Source: WS-7 sp035635575
Lineage (GTDB): Bacteria; Eisenbacteria; RBG-16-71-46; SZUA-252
Assembly (NCBI GenBank): GCA_035635575.1
Contig: DASQAV010000131.1
Location: 20,297 to 84,296 of the forward strand
DNA: 64,000 nt
Direction of reading: 5' to 3'
Part shown: in pieces, positions 8,759 to 17,257 of the stretch
Layout: each line of letters opens with the position of its first letter
Position numbering within the stretch: the first letter of the stretch is position 1
Notes under the pieces: model-generated
Database searches by the model: none
What the model was told of the DNA's origin: nothing
The model's input: the letters and a program-made list of their open reading frames with translations, nothing else
Translations under genes and position numbers: made by a program

Positions 8759-9759
8759 TCGGAGCCCGCAAGGACCTCCTGGGGCTCGAGGACCTCTCCG
8801 CCGAGGAGATCGTCTCCATCCTGGACACGGCCCGCACCTTCCGCGAGGTGCTGGACCGGCCCATACCCAAAGTGCCCTCCCTTCGCGGCCTGACCGCCGC
8901 GAACCTCTTCTTCGAAGCCAGCACGCGCACCCGGCTCTCCTTCGAGCTGGCGGAGAAACGCCTGAGCGCCGACACCGTGAACTTCCAGACCTCGGGCTCC
9001 AGCGTTTCGAAGGGGGAATCGCTCAAGGACACCGCCCGGAACATCGAGGCGATGGGCATCCATCTGGTCGTGATCCGCCACCAATCCTCGGGCGCGCCGC
9101 ACTACCTGGCGGGGAATCTGGATGCCGGCGTGATCAACGCGGGGGACGGGACGCACGAGCATCCCACGCAGGGGCTTCTCGACATCTTCACGATCCGGGA
9201 GCGGCGCGGGAAGGTGGCGGGGCTTCGGGTCGCCATCATCGGCGACATCGCGCACAGCCGCGTGGCGCGCTCCAACATCTGGGGGCTCACCAAGCTCGGC
9301 GCCAGCGTCACGATCGCCGGCCCCGCGACGATGATGCCCATGGAGGTGGAGCGCTTCGGCGTGAAGGTGGCGAGGAGCGTGGATGAGGCGATCGAGGGCG
9401 CGGACGTGGTGAACATCCTGAGAATCCAGCTCGAGCGCCAGCGCAGCACCCTCTATTCCTCCCTCCGCGAGTACGCGCGCGTCTACGGCATCACGAGCAC
9501 GCGCCTCAAGCGGGCGAAGCCGGATGTCACGGTCATGCATCCCGGCCCGATGAACCGCGGGGTGGAGATCGCGCAGGACGTGGCGGACGGAGAGCACTCG
9601 GTCATCTTGCAACAGGTGACGAACGGAGTTGCGGTGAGGATGGCGGTTCTCTACCTGCTCGCGGGGCACAAGGCGCCCGATGAGTCGGCGACCGAGCACC
9701 CCCCGGTGAAGGAGACGAAGAAGGCCCATGGCGAGCCCTCTCTGCATCCGCGGCGGTAG
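8755..9759 (+). CDS. pyrB: aspartate carbamoyltransferase, catalytic subunit
   Basis: Condenses carbamoyl phosphate with aspartate in the first committed step of UMP synthesis. The 334-residue sequence has the carbamoyl-phosphate motif FEASTRTRLSFE, HPTQGLLDIFTI, and HPGPMNRGVEI near the C-terminus. No pyrI regulatory chain is present in the window. GTG start at 8755 within GTGA shared with pyrR. The last 30 residues (after VRMAVLYLLAGHK) extend beyond the conserved fold and overlap the start of pyrC by 32 bases. Confidence 0.96.
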   Translation: MIGARKDLLGLEDLSAEEIVSILDTARTFREVLDRPIPKVPSLRGLTAANLFFEASTRTRLSFELAEKRLSADTVNFQTSGSSVSKGESLKDTARNIEAMGIHLVVIRHQSSGAPHYLAGNLDAGVINAGDGTHEHPTQGLLDIFTIRERRGKVAGLRVAIIGDIAHSRVARSNIWGLTKLGASVTIAGPATMMPMEVERFGVKVARSVDEAIEGADVVNILRIQLERQRSTLYSSLREYARVYGITSTRLKRAKPDVTVMHPGPMNRGVEIAQDVADGEHSVILQQVTNGVAVRMAVLYLLAGHKAPDESATEHPPVKETKKAHGEPSLHPRR

Positions 9760-11047
9760 GGTCCTCGATCCCGCGCGCGGCATCGACCGCGTCCAGGATC
9801 TCTGGATCGTGGACGGGAAGATCGCCGGCCTGGGGGAGGACGCCCCCGCGGACGTGCGGTCCGACCGCGCCGCCGAGGTGCTGTCGGTGAAGGGTGCCGT
9901 GATCTGCCCCGGGCTCGTGGACATCCACGTGCACCTGCGCGAGCCGGGACAGGAGGAGAAGGAGACGATCGAATCGGGAACCCTGGCCGCGGCGCGCGGC
10001 GGGTTCACCACGGTCGCCTGCATGCCGAACACCACCCCGCCGCTCGATGACCGGCCGAGGATCGAGTACGTGATCCGGCGCGCGCGCGAGAGCGGGCACG
10101 CGCGCGTCCATCCGATCGCGGCGGTGACCCGCGGACAGATGGGCGAATCGCTGACCGAGATCGAGGAGCTGGTCGAGGCGGGAGCGGTCGCGATCTCCGA
10201 CGACGGAAAGCCGGTGCGGAACGCGGAGATCATGCGCCGCGCGCTCGAGCTGACCCGCCCCCTGGGGATTCCGGTCATCCAGCACGCCGAGGATCCCGAT
10301 CTCAAGGGGGACGGCGTCATGCACGAGGGTTGGACGTCCACGCGGCTCGGGATGAAGGGAATCCCGGACGCGGCGGAATCGGTGATCGTCGCGCGTGACG
10401 CGCTGCTCGCCGAGCTGACGGGCGGGCACGTGCACGTGGCGCACGTGAGCGCGGGGCGCTCCACGGAGATCATCCGGCGCGCCAAGGCCCGCGGCATCCG
10501 CATGACCGCGGAGACAGCGCCTCATTACCTGCTCCTCACGGATGAGGCGGTCGAGGGCTTCGATCCCCGCACCAAGATGAACCCGCCGCTCCGGAGCGCC
10601 AAGGATCGCGAGGCGCTGCTCGAGGCGGTGGTGGACGGCACCCTCGATTGCCTCGCCACCGACCACGCTCCCCATACCGACTTCGAGAAGGACTCCGATT
10701 TCGACTCCGCCCCCTTCGGGATCGTGGGGCTGGAGACGGCTCTGGGGATCTACCTCAAGGCGCTCGTCGAGCCGAAACTCCTGTCCTTGCCGGAACTGAT
10801 CATGCGGATGACGGTGAATCCGCTCCGCGTGCTCGGGCTTCCCGGCGGGACGCTGGAGGCGGGCGCGCCCGCGGACGTGACGGTGTTCGACCCCTCACGG
10901 CGATGGACGGTCCGGGCCGAGGAATTCGCGTCGAAGGGCCGGAATACTCCGTTTCAGGGGTGGGAGCTTCCGGGACAGGTGCTGGTGACGATGATGGGGG
11001 GCCGGGTCACCTATCGCGCCGAGACCCTGCTGGCTGGCGCCCGATAG
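9728..11047 (+). CDS. pyrC: dihydroorotase (class I)
   Basis: Closes N-carbamoyl-aspartate to dihydroorotate, the third UMP step. The 439-residue length suits class I enzymes. Zinc-site motifs are visible: DIHVHLREPGQ (about 59-69), HVAHVSAGRS, and the catalytic Asp in ATDHAPHT (about 310). CMPNTTPP is also family-typical. The ATG at 9728 lies inside the 3' end of pyrB, so translation is probably coupled to that of pyrB. Class I dihydroorotases often associate with PyrB in hyperthermophiles; whether that happens here cannot be seen. Confidence 0.95.
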   Translation: MASPLCIRGGRVLDPARGIDRVQDLWIVDGKIAGLGEDAPADVRSDRAAEVLSVKGAVICPGLVDIHVHLREPGQEEKETIESGTLAAARGGFTTVACMPNTTPPLDDRPRIEYVIRRARESGHARVHPIAAVTRGQMGESLTEIEELVEAGAVAISDDGKPVRNAEIMRRALELTRPLGIPVIQHAEDPDLKGDGVMHEGWTSTRLGMKGIPDAAESVIVARDALLAELTGGHVHVAHVSAGRSTEIIRRAKARGIRMTAETAPHYLLLTDEAVEGFDPRTKMNPPLRSAKDREALLEAVVDGTLDCLATDHAPHTDFEKDSDFDSAPFGIVGLETALGIYLKALVEPKLLSLPELIMRMTVNPLRVLGLPGGTLEAGAPADVTVFDPSRRWTVRAEEFASKGRNTPFQGWELPGQVLVTMMGGRVTYRAETLLAGAR

Positions 11048-11072
11048 CGGGCTCCGGGGTTCTAGTGGTACC

Positions 11073-12830
11073 ATGGCGCCGTTCATGCGAACCCCGCACC
11101 CCAGATCGCCGGGACCCCAGATTCTCGTCGCACTCCTCCTCGTCACCTTCACCGGTTGCGCGTACTACAACACGTTTTATCTCGCCAAGCGGTACATGCG
11201 CGAAGGCCAGAAGGCCCAGGACCGCTTCCTCCTGGACACGCCCGCCCCGGAGGCCGTGGGGAAGTACGACGGCGTCATCCGGCAGTGCGCCAAGATCCTG
11301 GTCGACTATCCCAAGAGCAAGTGGGTGGACGACGCGGTCTATTACATGGGCGCGGCGCTCTATGGAAAGGGCGATTATCCGGCGGCGATCAAGAAATTCG
11401 GCGAGCTTCGGGCCAGCTTCCCCAAGAGCCCTTACGTGCCCGACTCCAAGCTGATGGAGGCGCTCTCGCTCTACCGGCGGAAGGAATACGTCGAGGCGGA
11501 AACGATGTTCCGCCAGGTCGAGACCCAGCATCCCAACCTCAAGCGCAAGTGGGAGCTCTACTACTACGGAGCCGAAGACGAGGTGGGACTCAGGAATTAT
11601 CCCGCCGCCCTCGCCTGGTACAAGCGCGCCGCGGAGACCGCCCAGAGCAAGCGGCAGCGCGCGAGAGCTCTGAGGCGCATGGGGGACGCGCACATGGCGA
11701 GCAAGGACTACCAGAGCGCGCAGGCGGACTACGCACAGGCGCTCAAGAACGAGGATCTCGGAGCCCGCCGGCTGGACCTGGCGCTCCAGCGAGGCGATGC
11801 GCTGGAACAGCTCAAGCATTACGACGAGGCGCTCTCCTGGTACGACAGCTGGAGGCCCTTCGCGGTGAACGAGAAGCGCGAGGGTGAGATTCTCATCCGG
11901 CGCTACGCGCTCCAGACGGTGATGGGGCGCACTCATGAGGCGATCGAGGGATACCAGGCGCTGGTGACGCAGTACCCGCGCAGCGCCATCGCCTACGAGT
12001 CGCAATTCCGGCTGGGATATCTCTATGAGTCGCAGCTGGGGGATTTCGACGCGGCCGGCCGCGAGTACGAGAAGCTGAAGGCGGAGCCCGCTCCCTCCGA
12101 ATTTCAGGTGCAGGCCTCGCGGCGCGCCGCGAACCTCGCGACGATCAAGCAGTACCGATCCACGCTCCTCTCGGACACGACGCAGGCGCGCGCGCGGGCG
12201 GCGTTCCTGCTCGCGGAGATCTACTATTTCCAGATCGAGCGGGTGGACTCGGCCATGCTCCAGTACGAGGCCGTGGAGCGCGGATTTGGCTCAAGCCCGT
12301 ACGCGGCCAAGGCCGCCTTCGCCAGGCTCTGGATCCAGACCCACGACAAGGGAGACACGCTGGCCGCCGCCGCCCTCACCGACACGATCGCGAGCCGCTA
12401 CCGCAGGACGCGGTACGCCGAGTCCGCGCTCTATCTCTGGCGCCAGTGGAGCGGGCGGAGCGACGCGAGGACGGCGCTCCTGGATTCCCTGGTCGCGAAT
12501 CCGGATACGACCGTGATCCGCGAGCGCCTGGAGCAGCCCGAGCCTCAGGTGAATATTTCCCCGGCGGACAGCACACGGCCGGTGATCTTCGAGACCCCGG
12601 GGCAGATCGCGGAGCGGGCGCGCCAGGATTCGCTCGCCGCGTACACCCGCGCGCTCTACCGCGCGAGGCGCCAGGGGCTGCCGCTGCCGCCTCCGCTCCC
12701 TCGGGTCACGCACCCCGCCGACGCGGACACGTCCCAAACCAGGAGCCCCGCGGCTCCGAAGCCGCCCGAACCGACAACCGGAGCGCCGCCCGACACGACC
12801 ACCGGACCCACCATCGGACCCTCGCGATGA
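11073..12830 (+). CDS. TPR-repeat lipoprotein embedded in the pyr operon
   Basis: A 585-residue protein with an N-terminal hydrophobic stretch and a likely lipobox ending FTGC, so the mature protein would start CAYYNTFY and be lipid-anchored. Multiple tetratricopeptide-like repeats follow from about residue 60 to 470 (for example KWVDDAVYYMGAALYGKGDYPAAIKKF), comparable to BamD/YbgF-type proteins. The C-terminal 100 residues are Pro/Ala/Thr-rich and probably disordered. ATG 11085 is an alternative start. The TGA overlaps the pyrK ATG as ATGA, so it is translationally coupled to a pyrimidine enzyme although no role in pyrimidine synthesis is evident. Envelope assembly is a guess. Confidence 0.8.
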   Translation: MAPFMRTPHPRSPGPQILVALLLVTFTGCAYYNTFYLAKRYMREGQKAQDRFLLDTPAPEAVGKYDGVIRQCAKILVDYPKSKWVDDAVYYMGAALYGKGDYPAAIKKFGELRASFPKSPYVPDSKLMEALSLYRRKEYVEAETMFRQVETQHPNLKRKWELYYYGAEDEVGLRNYPAALAWYKRAAETAQSKRQRARALRRMGDAHMASKDYQSAQADYAQALKNEDLGARRLDLALQRGDALEQLKHYDEALSWYDSWRPFAVNEKREGEILIRRYALQTVMGRTHEAIEGYQALVTQYPRSAIAYESQFRLGYLYESQLGDFDAAGREYEKLKAEPAPSEFQVQASRRAANLATIKQYRSTLLSDTTQARARAAFLLAEIYYFQIERVDSAMLQYEAVERGFGSSPYAAKAAFARLWIQTHDKGDTLAAAALTDTIASRYRRTRYAESALYLWRQWSGRSDARTALLDSLVANPDTTVIRERLEQPEPQVNISPADSTRPVIFETPGQIAERARQDSLAAYTRALYRARRQGLPLPPPLPRVTHPADADTSQTRSPAAPKPPEPTTGAPPDTTTGPTIGPSR

Positions 12831-13639
12831 ATCTCGTCGGGTGTTCGGTGGTCGAGAACCGCGAGATCACGCCCGGTAATTTCCTCCTCACGCTCAAGGT
12901 TCCCCGCGGATTCGCGCGGCCCGAGCCCGGACAGTTCGTGCATCTGCGCGTCTCTCCGGAATCGGAGCCCCTGCTCCGGCGGCCCTACAGCCTGGAAGGC
13001 TTCGTCGAGCGCGGGAAGATCCGCGCCGTGCGCATCTACTACTCCGTGGTGGGCCGAGGCTCCCGGGTGCTCGCGTCGCAGCCCAAGGGTCAGGAGCTGG
13101 ATCTCATCGGCCCCCTGGGCCTGGGCTTCACGCCGCGGCCGCGCCGCGCGCCCATCCTCGTCGCCGGCGGGCGCGGCGTGGCCCCCTTGCTCTTCTTTGC
13201 CCGGAGGCTCCGCGAGAAGAAGCGCCCCTTTCTCTTCCTCTTCGGCGCGCGCTCCGCACGCGAGCTCTACGGAGTCCGCGAGATCCGAGGCGGAAGGATC
13301 CACCTCGCCACCGACGACGGGTCGGTCGGCTATCACGGAAGCGTGCTCGATCTCCTGAAGCAACAGTGGGAGGCAGGGGAGCACACGCGGCTCACGGCGG
13401 AGATCTTCACGTGCGGCCCGCACGGACTCCTCCACGAGGTCGCGGCGTTCGCCGGGGAGCTCGGGATCCGCTGCGAGGCCTCGCTGGAAGGGCCGATGGC
13501 CTGCGCCGTCGGGGCCTGCCGCGGATGTCCCGTGCCGCTCCTCTCGGGCGCCGACGGAGACGGCGGGCGCTATCCCGCGATGTGCATCGAGGGGCCGGTC
13601 ATGGACGCCACGATCGTGGACTGGGAGCGGCTGCCGTGA
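12827..13639 (+). CDS. pyrK: dihydroorotate dehydrogenase B, electron-transfer subunit
   Basis: FAD and [2Fe-2S] subunit (270 residues) that passes electrons from the PyrD flavin to NAD+. The FAD-binding segment is RRPYSLEG (about 54-61), the nucleotide-binding segment is GGRGVAPLLF, and four cysteines for the cluster lie in the C-terminal part (C at ACAVGACRGC and again in PAMC). The start is the ATG at 12827 that overlaps the upstream TGA; longer frames upstream are antisense-like noise inside the TPR gene. The stop overlaps the pyrD GTG. Confidence 0.94.
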   Translation: MNLVGCSVVENREITPGNFLLTLKVPRGFARPEPGQFVHLRVSPESEPLLRRPYSLEGFVERGKIRAVRIYYSVVGRGSRVLASQPKGQELDLIGPLGLGFTPRPRRAPILVAGGRGVAPLLFFARRLREKKRPFLFLFGARSARELYGVREIRGGRIHLATDDGSVGYHGSVLDLLKQQWEAGEHTRLTAEIFTCGPHGLLHEVAAFAGELGIRCEASLEGPMACAVGACRGCPVPLLSGADGDGGRYPAMCIEGPVMDATIVDWERLP

Positions 13640-14595
13640 CGCCCTCGCCGTCGCTCACGGTCCGTGTCGGATCGCTCACGCTCCGGAATCCCGTGCTCGT
13701 GGCGTCCGGGATCATTGGGTATGGAATCGAGTACGAGCGCCTGGTGGACCTGAGCGCGATCGGCGGAATCGTGACCAAGACCGTGACGCGGCACGCCCGC
13801 GCCGGGAACCCGCCGCCGCGCGTCGTGGAAACTCCGGCGGGGATGCTGAACTCGATCGGAATCGAGAATCCGGGGCTCGAGGGATTCCTCGAGCTCAAGG
13901 TGCCCATCCTCCGGGAGCTTCCCTGCGCCGTGATCGTCTCGGTGGAGGGAGAGGACGTCCGGGAGTTCTGCGAGCTGGTCGAAGGGGTGAGCGGCTCCGG
14001 GGTGGCGCACGCGATCGAGGTGAACATCTCCTGCCCGAACGTGGGCCCGCACGGCCTCCGGTACTCGACCGACGCCGACATGGCGCGCGAGGTCATGAGC
14101 GCGATCCGCCCACTCACCAGGCTGCCGCTCATCGCGAAGCTCACGCCCAACGTGACCCGGATCGCCGAGATCGCCGTGGCATGCGAGTCTTGTGGAGCCG
14201 ACGCGGTCTCGCTCGTGAACACGTTCGTGGGGATGGCGGTCGATTCCCGGACGCGGAAGCCCATCCTGGGCACGGTGGTGGGCGGCCTCTCGGGACCGGC
14301 CATCAAGCCTCTCGCCCTGGCCAAGGTGTGGGAGGTGGTGCAGGCGGTGGACGTCCCCGTGATCGGAATGGGCGGGATCACGCATCCCCGGGACGCGATC
14401 GAGTTCCTCCTCGTGGGCTCGACCGCCGTCCAGGTGGGCACCGCGCTCTTCTCGAATCCGGAGCTGGCGGAGGCGTGCGTCGCGGAGATCGAGGCCTACG
14501 CGCGACGGGCCGAGGTTCCCTCCGTGGCGGACCTCATCGGAGCGCTGGACGTTCCCGCCGAGCGCGGGATGATCCGCGCCGGGAAAATCCTCTGA
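13636..14595 (+). CDS. pyrD: dihydroorotate dehydrogenase B, catalytic subunit
   Basis: FMN-dependent oxidation of dihydroorotate to orotate in the cytosol, paired with PyrK next door. The 319 residues begin at GTG 13636 in a GTGA overlap. The catalytic cysteine lies in VNISCPNVG, as in class 1 enzymes, which use Cys rather than the Ser of membrane-bound class 2. The phosphate-binding end reads IPVIGMGGIT-like (VPVIGMGGITHPRDAIEFL). The presence of pyrK supports class 1B with NAD+ as acceptor. Confidence 0.95.
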   Translation: MTPSPSLTVRVGSLTLRNPVLVASGIIGYGIEYERLVDLSAIGGIVTKTVTRHARAGNPPPRVVETPAGMLNSIGIENPGLEGFLELKVPILRELPCAVIVSVEGEDVREFCELVEGVSGSGVAHAIEVNISCPNVGPHGLRYSTDADMAREVMSAIRPLTRLPLIAKLTPNVTRIAEIAVACESCGADAVSLVNTFVGMAVDSRTRKPILGTVVGGLSGPAIKPLALAKVWEVVQAVDVPVIGMGGITHPRDAIEFLLVGSTAVQVGTALFSNPELAEACVAEIEAYARRAEVPSVADLIGALDVPAERGMIRAGKIL

Positions 14596-15320
14596 GCGGG
14601 CTCCGCGACAGGCTCATCGTCGCGCTCGACCGCCCGGATCTCGCGTCGGCCCTGGCTCAGGTGGACCGCATCGGCGACTCCGTGGCATGGTATAAGGTGG
14701 GGCTGGAGCTGTTCTATGCCGCGGGGCGGCCGGCCGTCCAGGCGCTTGCCGACCGGGGCAAGCGGGTGTTTCTGGACCTCAAGCTTCACGACATTCCCGC
14801 GACGGTGGGAAAGGCGGTCGGTGCCCTGGAAGGGCTTCCGATCTCGCTCCTGAACGTGCACGCGGCCGGGGGGCCCGCGATGCTCCGCTCCGCGGTGGAA
14901 GCCGCTCGAGGCCTCACGGCGCGGCCGCGCGTTCTCGGGGTCACGATGCTCACGAGCCTCGACGGCTCCGAGCTTCCGGCGCTCTGGAATCCCACGACCG
15001 ATCTGGTATCGAAGGTGCTGGCGCTGGCGCGGGTGTGCCGCGAGGCGGGCTGCGACGGCGTGATCGCCTCGCCCCAGGAGCTCGTGGCCTTGCGCCGCGA
15101 GCACCAGCCCCCCTTCGTGATCCTGACCCCCGGCATCCGGGGGCCGGGGGATCCGTCGCAGGATCAGAAGCGGACGCTCTCGCTTCCCGAGGCCATCGGG
15201 CGCGGAGCCGACTTCATCGTGGTCGGAAGGCCCATCTCGGAGGCGAGCGATCCCCGGGCCGTCGTGGCCGCGTACGAAGCATCCCTGGCGTCGAGCCCTA
15301 CGGAAAGGACCCAAGCATGA
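14592..15320 (+). CDS. pyrF: orotidine 5'-phosphate decarboxylase
   Basis: Final step to UMP. The catalytic Asp/Lys segment reads FLDLKLHDIPATV (about residues 57-69) and the C-terminal phosphate loop includes TPGIRGPGD and VVGRPI. With the CTG at 14592 as start the protein has 242 residues, normal for the family. No ATG, GTG or TTG occurs between the end of pyrD and the first conserved strand RLIVALD, so a CTG start overlapping the pyrD TGA is the most economical choice. The TGA of pyrF overlaps the ATG of the next gene, an SDR for sugar-nucleotide synthesis. Confidence 0.92.
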   Translation: MSGLRDRLIVALDRPDLASALAQVDRIGDSVAWYKVGLELFYAAGRPAVQALADRGKRVFLDLKLHDIPATVGKAVGALEGLPISLLNVHAAGGPAMLRSAVEAARGLTARPRVLGVTMLTSLDGSELPALWNPTTDLVSKVLALARVCREAGCDGVIASPQELVALRREHQPPFVILTPGIRGPGDPSQDQKRTLSLPEAIGRGADFIVVGRPISEASDPRAVVAAYEASLASSPTERTQA

Positions 15321-16270
15321 AGGTTCTGGTCACGGGGATCACCGGCTTCGCCGGCAGCCACCTCGTGGACTACATGCTGGCGGAGAAGAAGGGCGTCGAG
15401 ATCGTCGGGATCCAGCGCTGGAGAAGCCGCACCGAGAACGTGGAGCACTTCCTGGACAAGGTGCGCATGGTGGAATGCGACCTGCGCGACGCCTCCTCGG
15501 TGCGCGACGTGCTCGACGCGGAACGCCCGGAATGGATCTTCCATCTCGCCGCCCAGAGCTTCGTGCCGACCTCCTGGACCGCGCCCACCGAATCCCTGAT
15601 CACCAACATCATCGGGCAGCTCAACATCTTCGAGGCCGTGAAGAAGCTCCACATCCTGCCGCGCATCCAGCTCGCCTGCTCCAGCGAGGAGTACGGCATG
15701 GTGTACGAGAACGAGCTTCCCATCCAGGAGACCAATCCGCTCCGCCCGCTTTCCCCCTACGCGGTGAGCAAGGTCGGGCAGGACATGCTGGGCTACCAGT
15801 ACTTCATGAGCTTCAAGCTGCCGGTCATCCGCACGCGCGGGTTCAACCACGAAGGGCCGCGGCGCGGGCCCGTGTTCGTCTGCTCCGATTTCGCGAAGCA
15901 GATCGCGGACATCGAGAAGGGCCGGCGGCCGCCCGTGATCCGCGTGGGAAATCTGGACGCGCGCCGGGATTTTACCGACGTGCGCGACATCGTGCGCGCC
16001 TACTGGCTGGCGCTCGAGAAGGGCGAGCCGGGCGAGGTGTACAACCTCTGCTCGGGGCGCGCGTGGAAGATCCGCGAGATGCTCGACCTGCTCCTGAGCA
16101 TGACGAAGGTGAAGGTGAAGGTGGAGCAGGATCCGGCCCGCATGCGTCCCTCCGACGTGCCGGTCCTGCTCGGGGACGCCGCCAAGTTCACGAAGGTGAC
16201 CGGGTGGAAGCCCACGATCCCCTTCGAGACCACGCTGCGCGATCTTCTGGAGTACTGGAGGGCCCGCTAA
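15317..16270 (+). CDS. GDP-mannose 4,6-dehydratase-like SDR
   Basis: Extended short-chain dehydrogenase/reductase of 317 residues. The NAD(P)-binding glycine motif is TGITGFAGSHL at the N-terminus; the catalytic Ser/Glu region is SSEEYG and the Tyr-Lys pair lies in SPYAVSK. The overall pattern (SFVPTSW, FNHEGPRRG, NLDARRDFTDVRD) is that of GDP-mannose 4,6-dehydratases and close relatives, which make GDP-4-keto-6-deoxymannose. It is shorter than classical GMD (about 345-370), so the sugar substrate is uncertain. The ATG overlaps the pyrF stop; the following gene is a candidate reductase partner. Confidence 0.8.
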   Translation: MKVLVTGITGFAGSHLVDYMLAEKKGVEIVGIQRWRSRTENVEHFLDKVRMVECDLRDASSVRDVLDAERPEWIFHLAAQSFVPTSWTAPTESLITNIIGQLNIFEAVKKLHILPRIQLACSSEEYGMVYENELPIQETNPLRPLSPYAVSKVGQDMLGYQYFMSFKLPVIRTRGFNHEGPRRGPVFVCSDFAKQIADIEKGRRPPVIRVGNLDARRDFTDVRDIVRAYWLALEKGEPGEVYNLCSGRAWKIREMLDLLLSMTKVKVKVEQDPARMRPSDVPVLLGDAAKFTKVTGWKPTIPFETTLRDLLEYWRAR

Positions 16271-16274
16271 GGCC

Positions 16275-17249
16275 TTGCGCACGCTCATCACCGGCGTCGC
16301 GGGCTTCGTGGGACGCCACCTCGCGCACGAGCTGGCGAAGGATCCCGACGAGGAGCTGAACGGCACCGATCACATCGAGCTCGGCGGGTCCGAGGCGGAC
16401 GAGGTGCTCCGCTGCCATCTCAAGAGTCACCGGCCGCTGGACGTCACGATTTTCGAGCAGGTCCGCGGGTGCATGCTGGAATCGAAGCCCGACCGGATCG
16501 TCCATCTCGCCGCCCAGGCCTCCGGCTCCGAGTCGCTCCGGAGACCCGCCGAGACCTACAAGGTGAACGCGATCGGCGCGCTCAACGTCCTCGAGGCGGC
16601 GCGGCTGGAATTGCCGGACGCCACGATTCTTCTCGTGGGCTCGGCGGACGTCTACGGCTCGGGCGTGCCGGGTCAGAAGCTCCGGGAAGACACTCCGTTC
16701 AAGCCGATCAACGCCTACGCGCTGAGCAAGGTGGCGCAGGACTCCCTGGGGGAGCTCTACGCCAAGAGCTACGGCCTTCGCGTCATCCGCACCCGCACCT
16801 TCAGCCACACCGGGCCGGGCCAGAACCCGCGCTTCGCGCTGGCGGGCTGGGCCGACCAGCTGGCGCGCATCCACGCCGGGCTGGTCGCGGCGGAGATCAA
16901 GGTGGGGAATCTGGAGGGGGTGCGCGACTACGGGGACGTGCGGGACGTCGTCCGCGCGTACCGGCTCCTTCTCAAGCAGGGGGAGCCGGCCCAAGCCTAT
17001 AATGTCTGCACCGGTCACGGGCACATCATGCGCCATCTGCTCGACAGCCTCTGCGCGATCGCGGGATTCAAGCCCACGATCGTCCAGGATCCGGTGCGGG
17101 TGCGCTCGCGCGACTCGGATTTTCTCGTCGGCGATCCGGGGAAGATCCAGGCCACGACCGGCTGGGTTCCCGAGATTCCGATCGAGCGCACGCTGGAGGA
17201 TCTCTATCGGGACGCGCGCGAGCGGGTGCGGCGCGAGACCGGGAGCTGA
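16275..17249 (+). CDS. NAD-dependent epimerase/reductase, RMD-like
   Basis: Extended SDR of 324 residues with TTG start, four bases after the previous stop. Motifs: ITGVAGFVGRHL, GSADVYG and NAYALSK (Tyr/Lys). TRTFSHTGPGQ resembles GDP-4-keto-6-deoxy-mannose reductases, and pairing with the preceding dehydratase-like gene suggests synthesis of GDP-rhamnose or a related deoxyhexose. Reductase versus epimerase activity cannot be settled from sequence alone. Confidence 0.75.
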   Translation: MRTLITGVAGFVGRHLAHELAKDPDEELNGTDHIELGGSEADEVLRCHLKSHRPLDVTIFEQVRGCMLESKPDRIVHLAAQASGSESLRRPAETYKVNAIGALNVLEAARLELPDATILLVGSADVYGSGVPGQKLREDTPFKPINAYALSKVAQDSLGELYAKSYGLRVIRTRTFSHTGPGQNPRFALAGWADQLARIHAGLVAAEIKVGNLEGVRDYGDVRDVVRAYRLLLKQGEPAQAYNVCTGHGHIMRHLLDSLCAIAGFKPTIVQDPVRVRSRDSDFLVGDPGKIQATTGWVPEIPIERTLEDLYRDARERVRRETGS

Positions 17250-17257
17250 GGGGCGGG

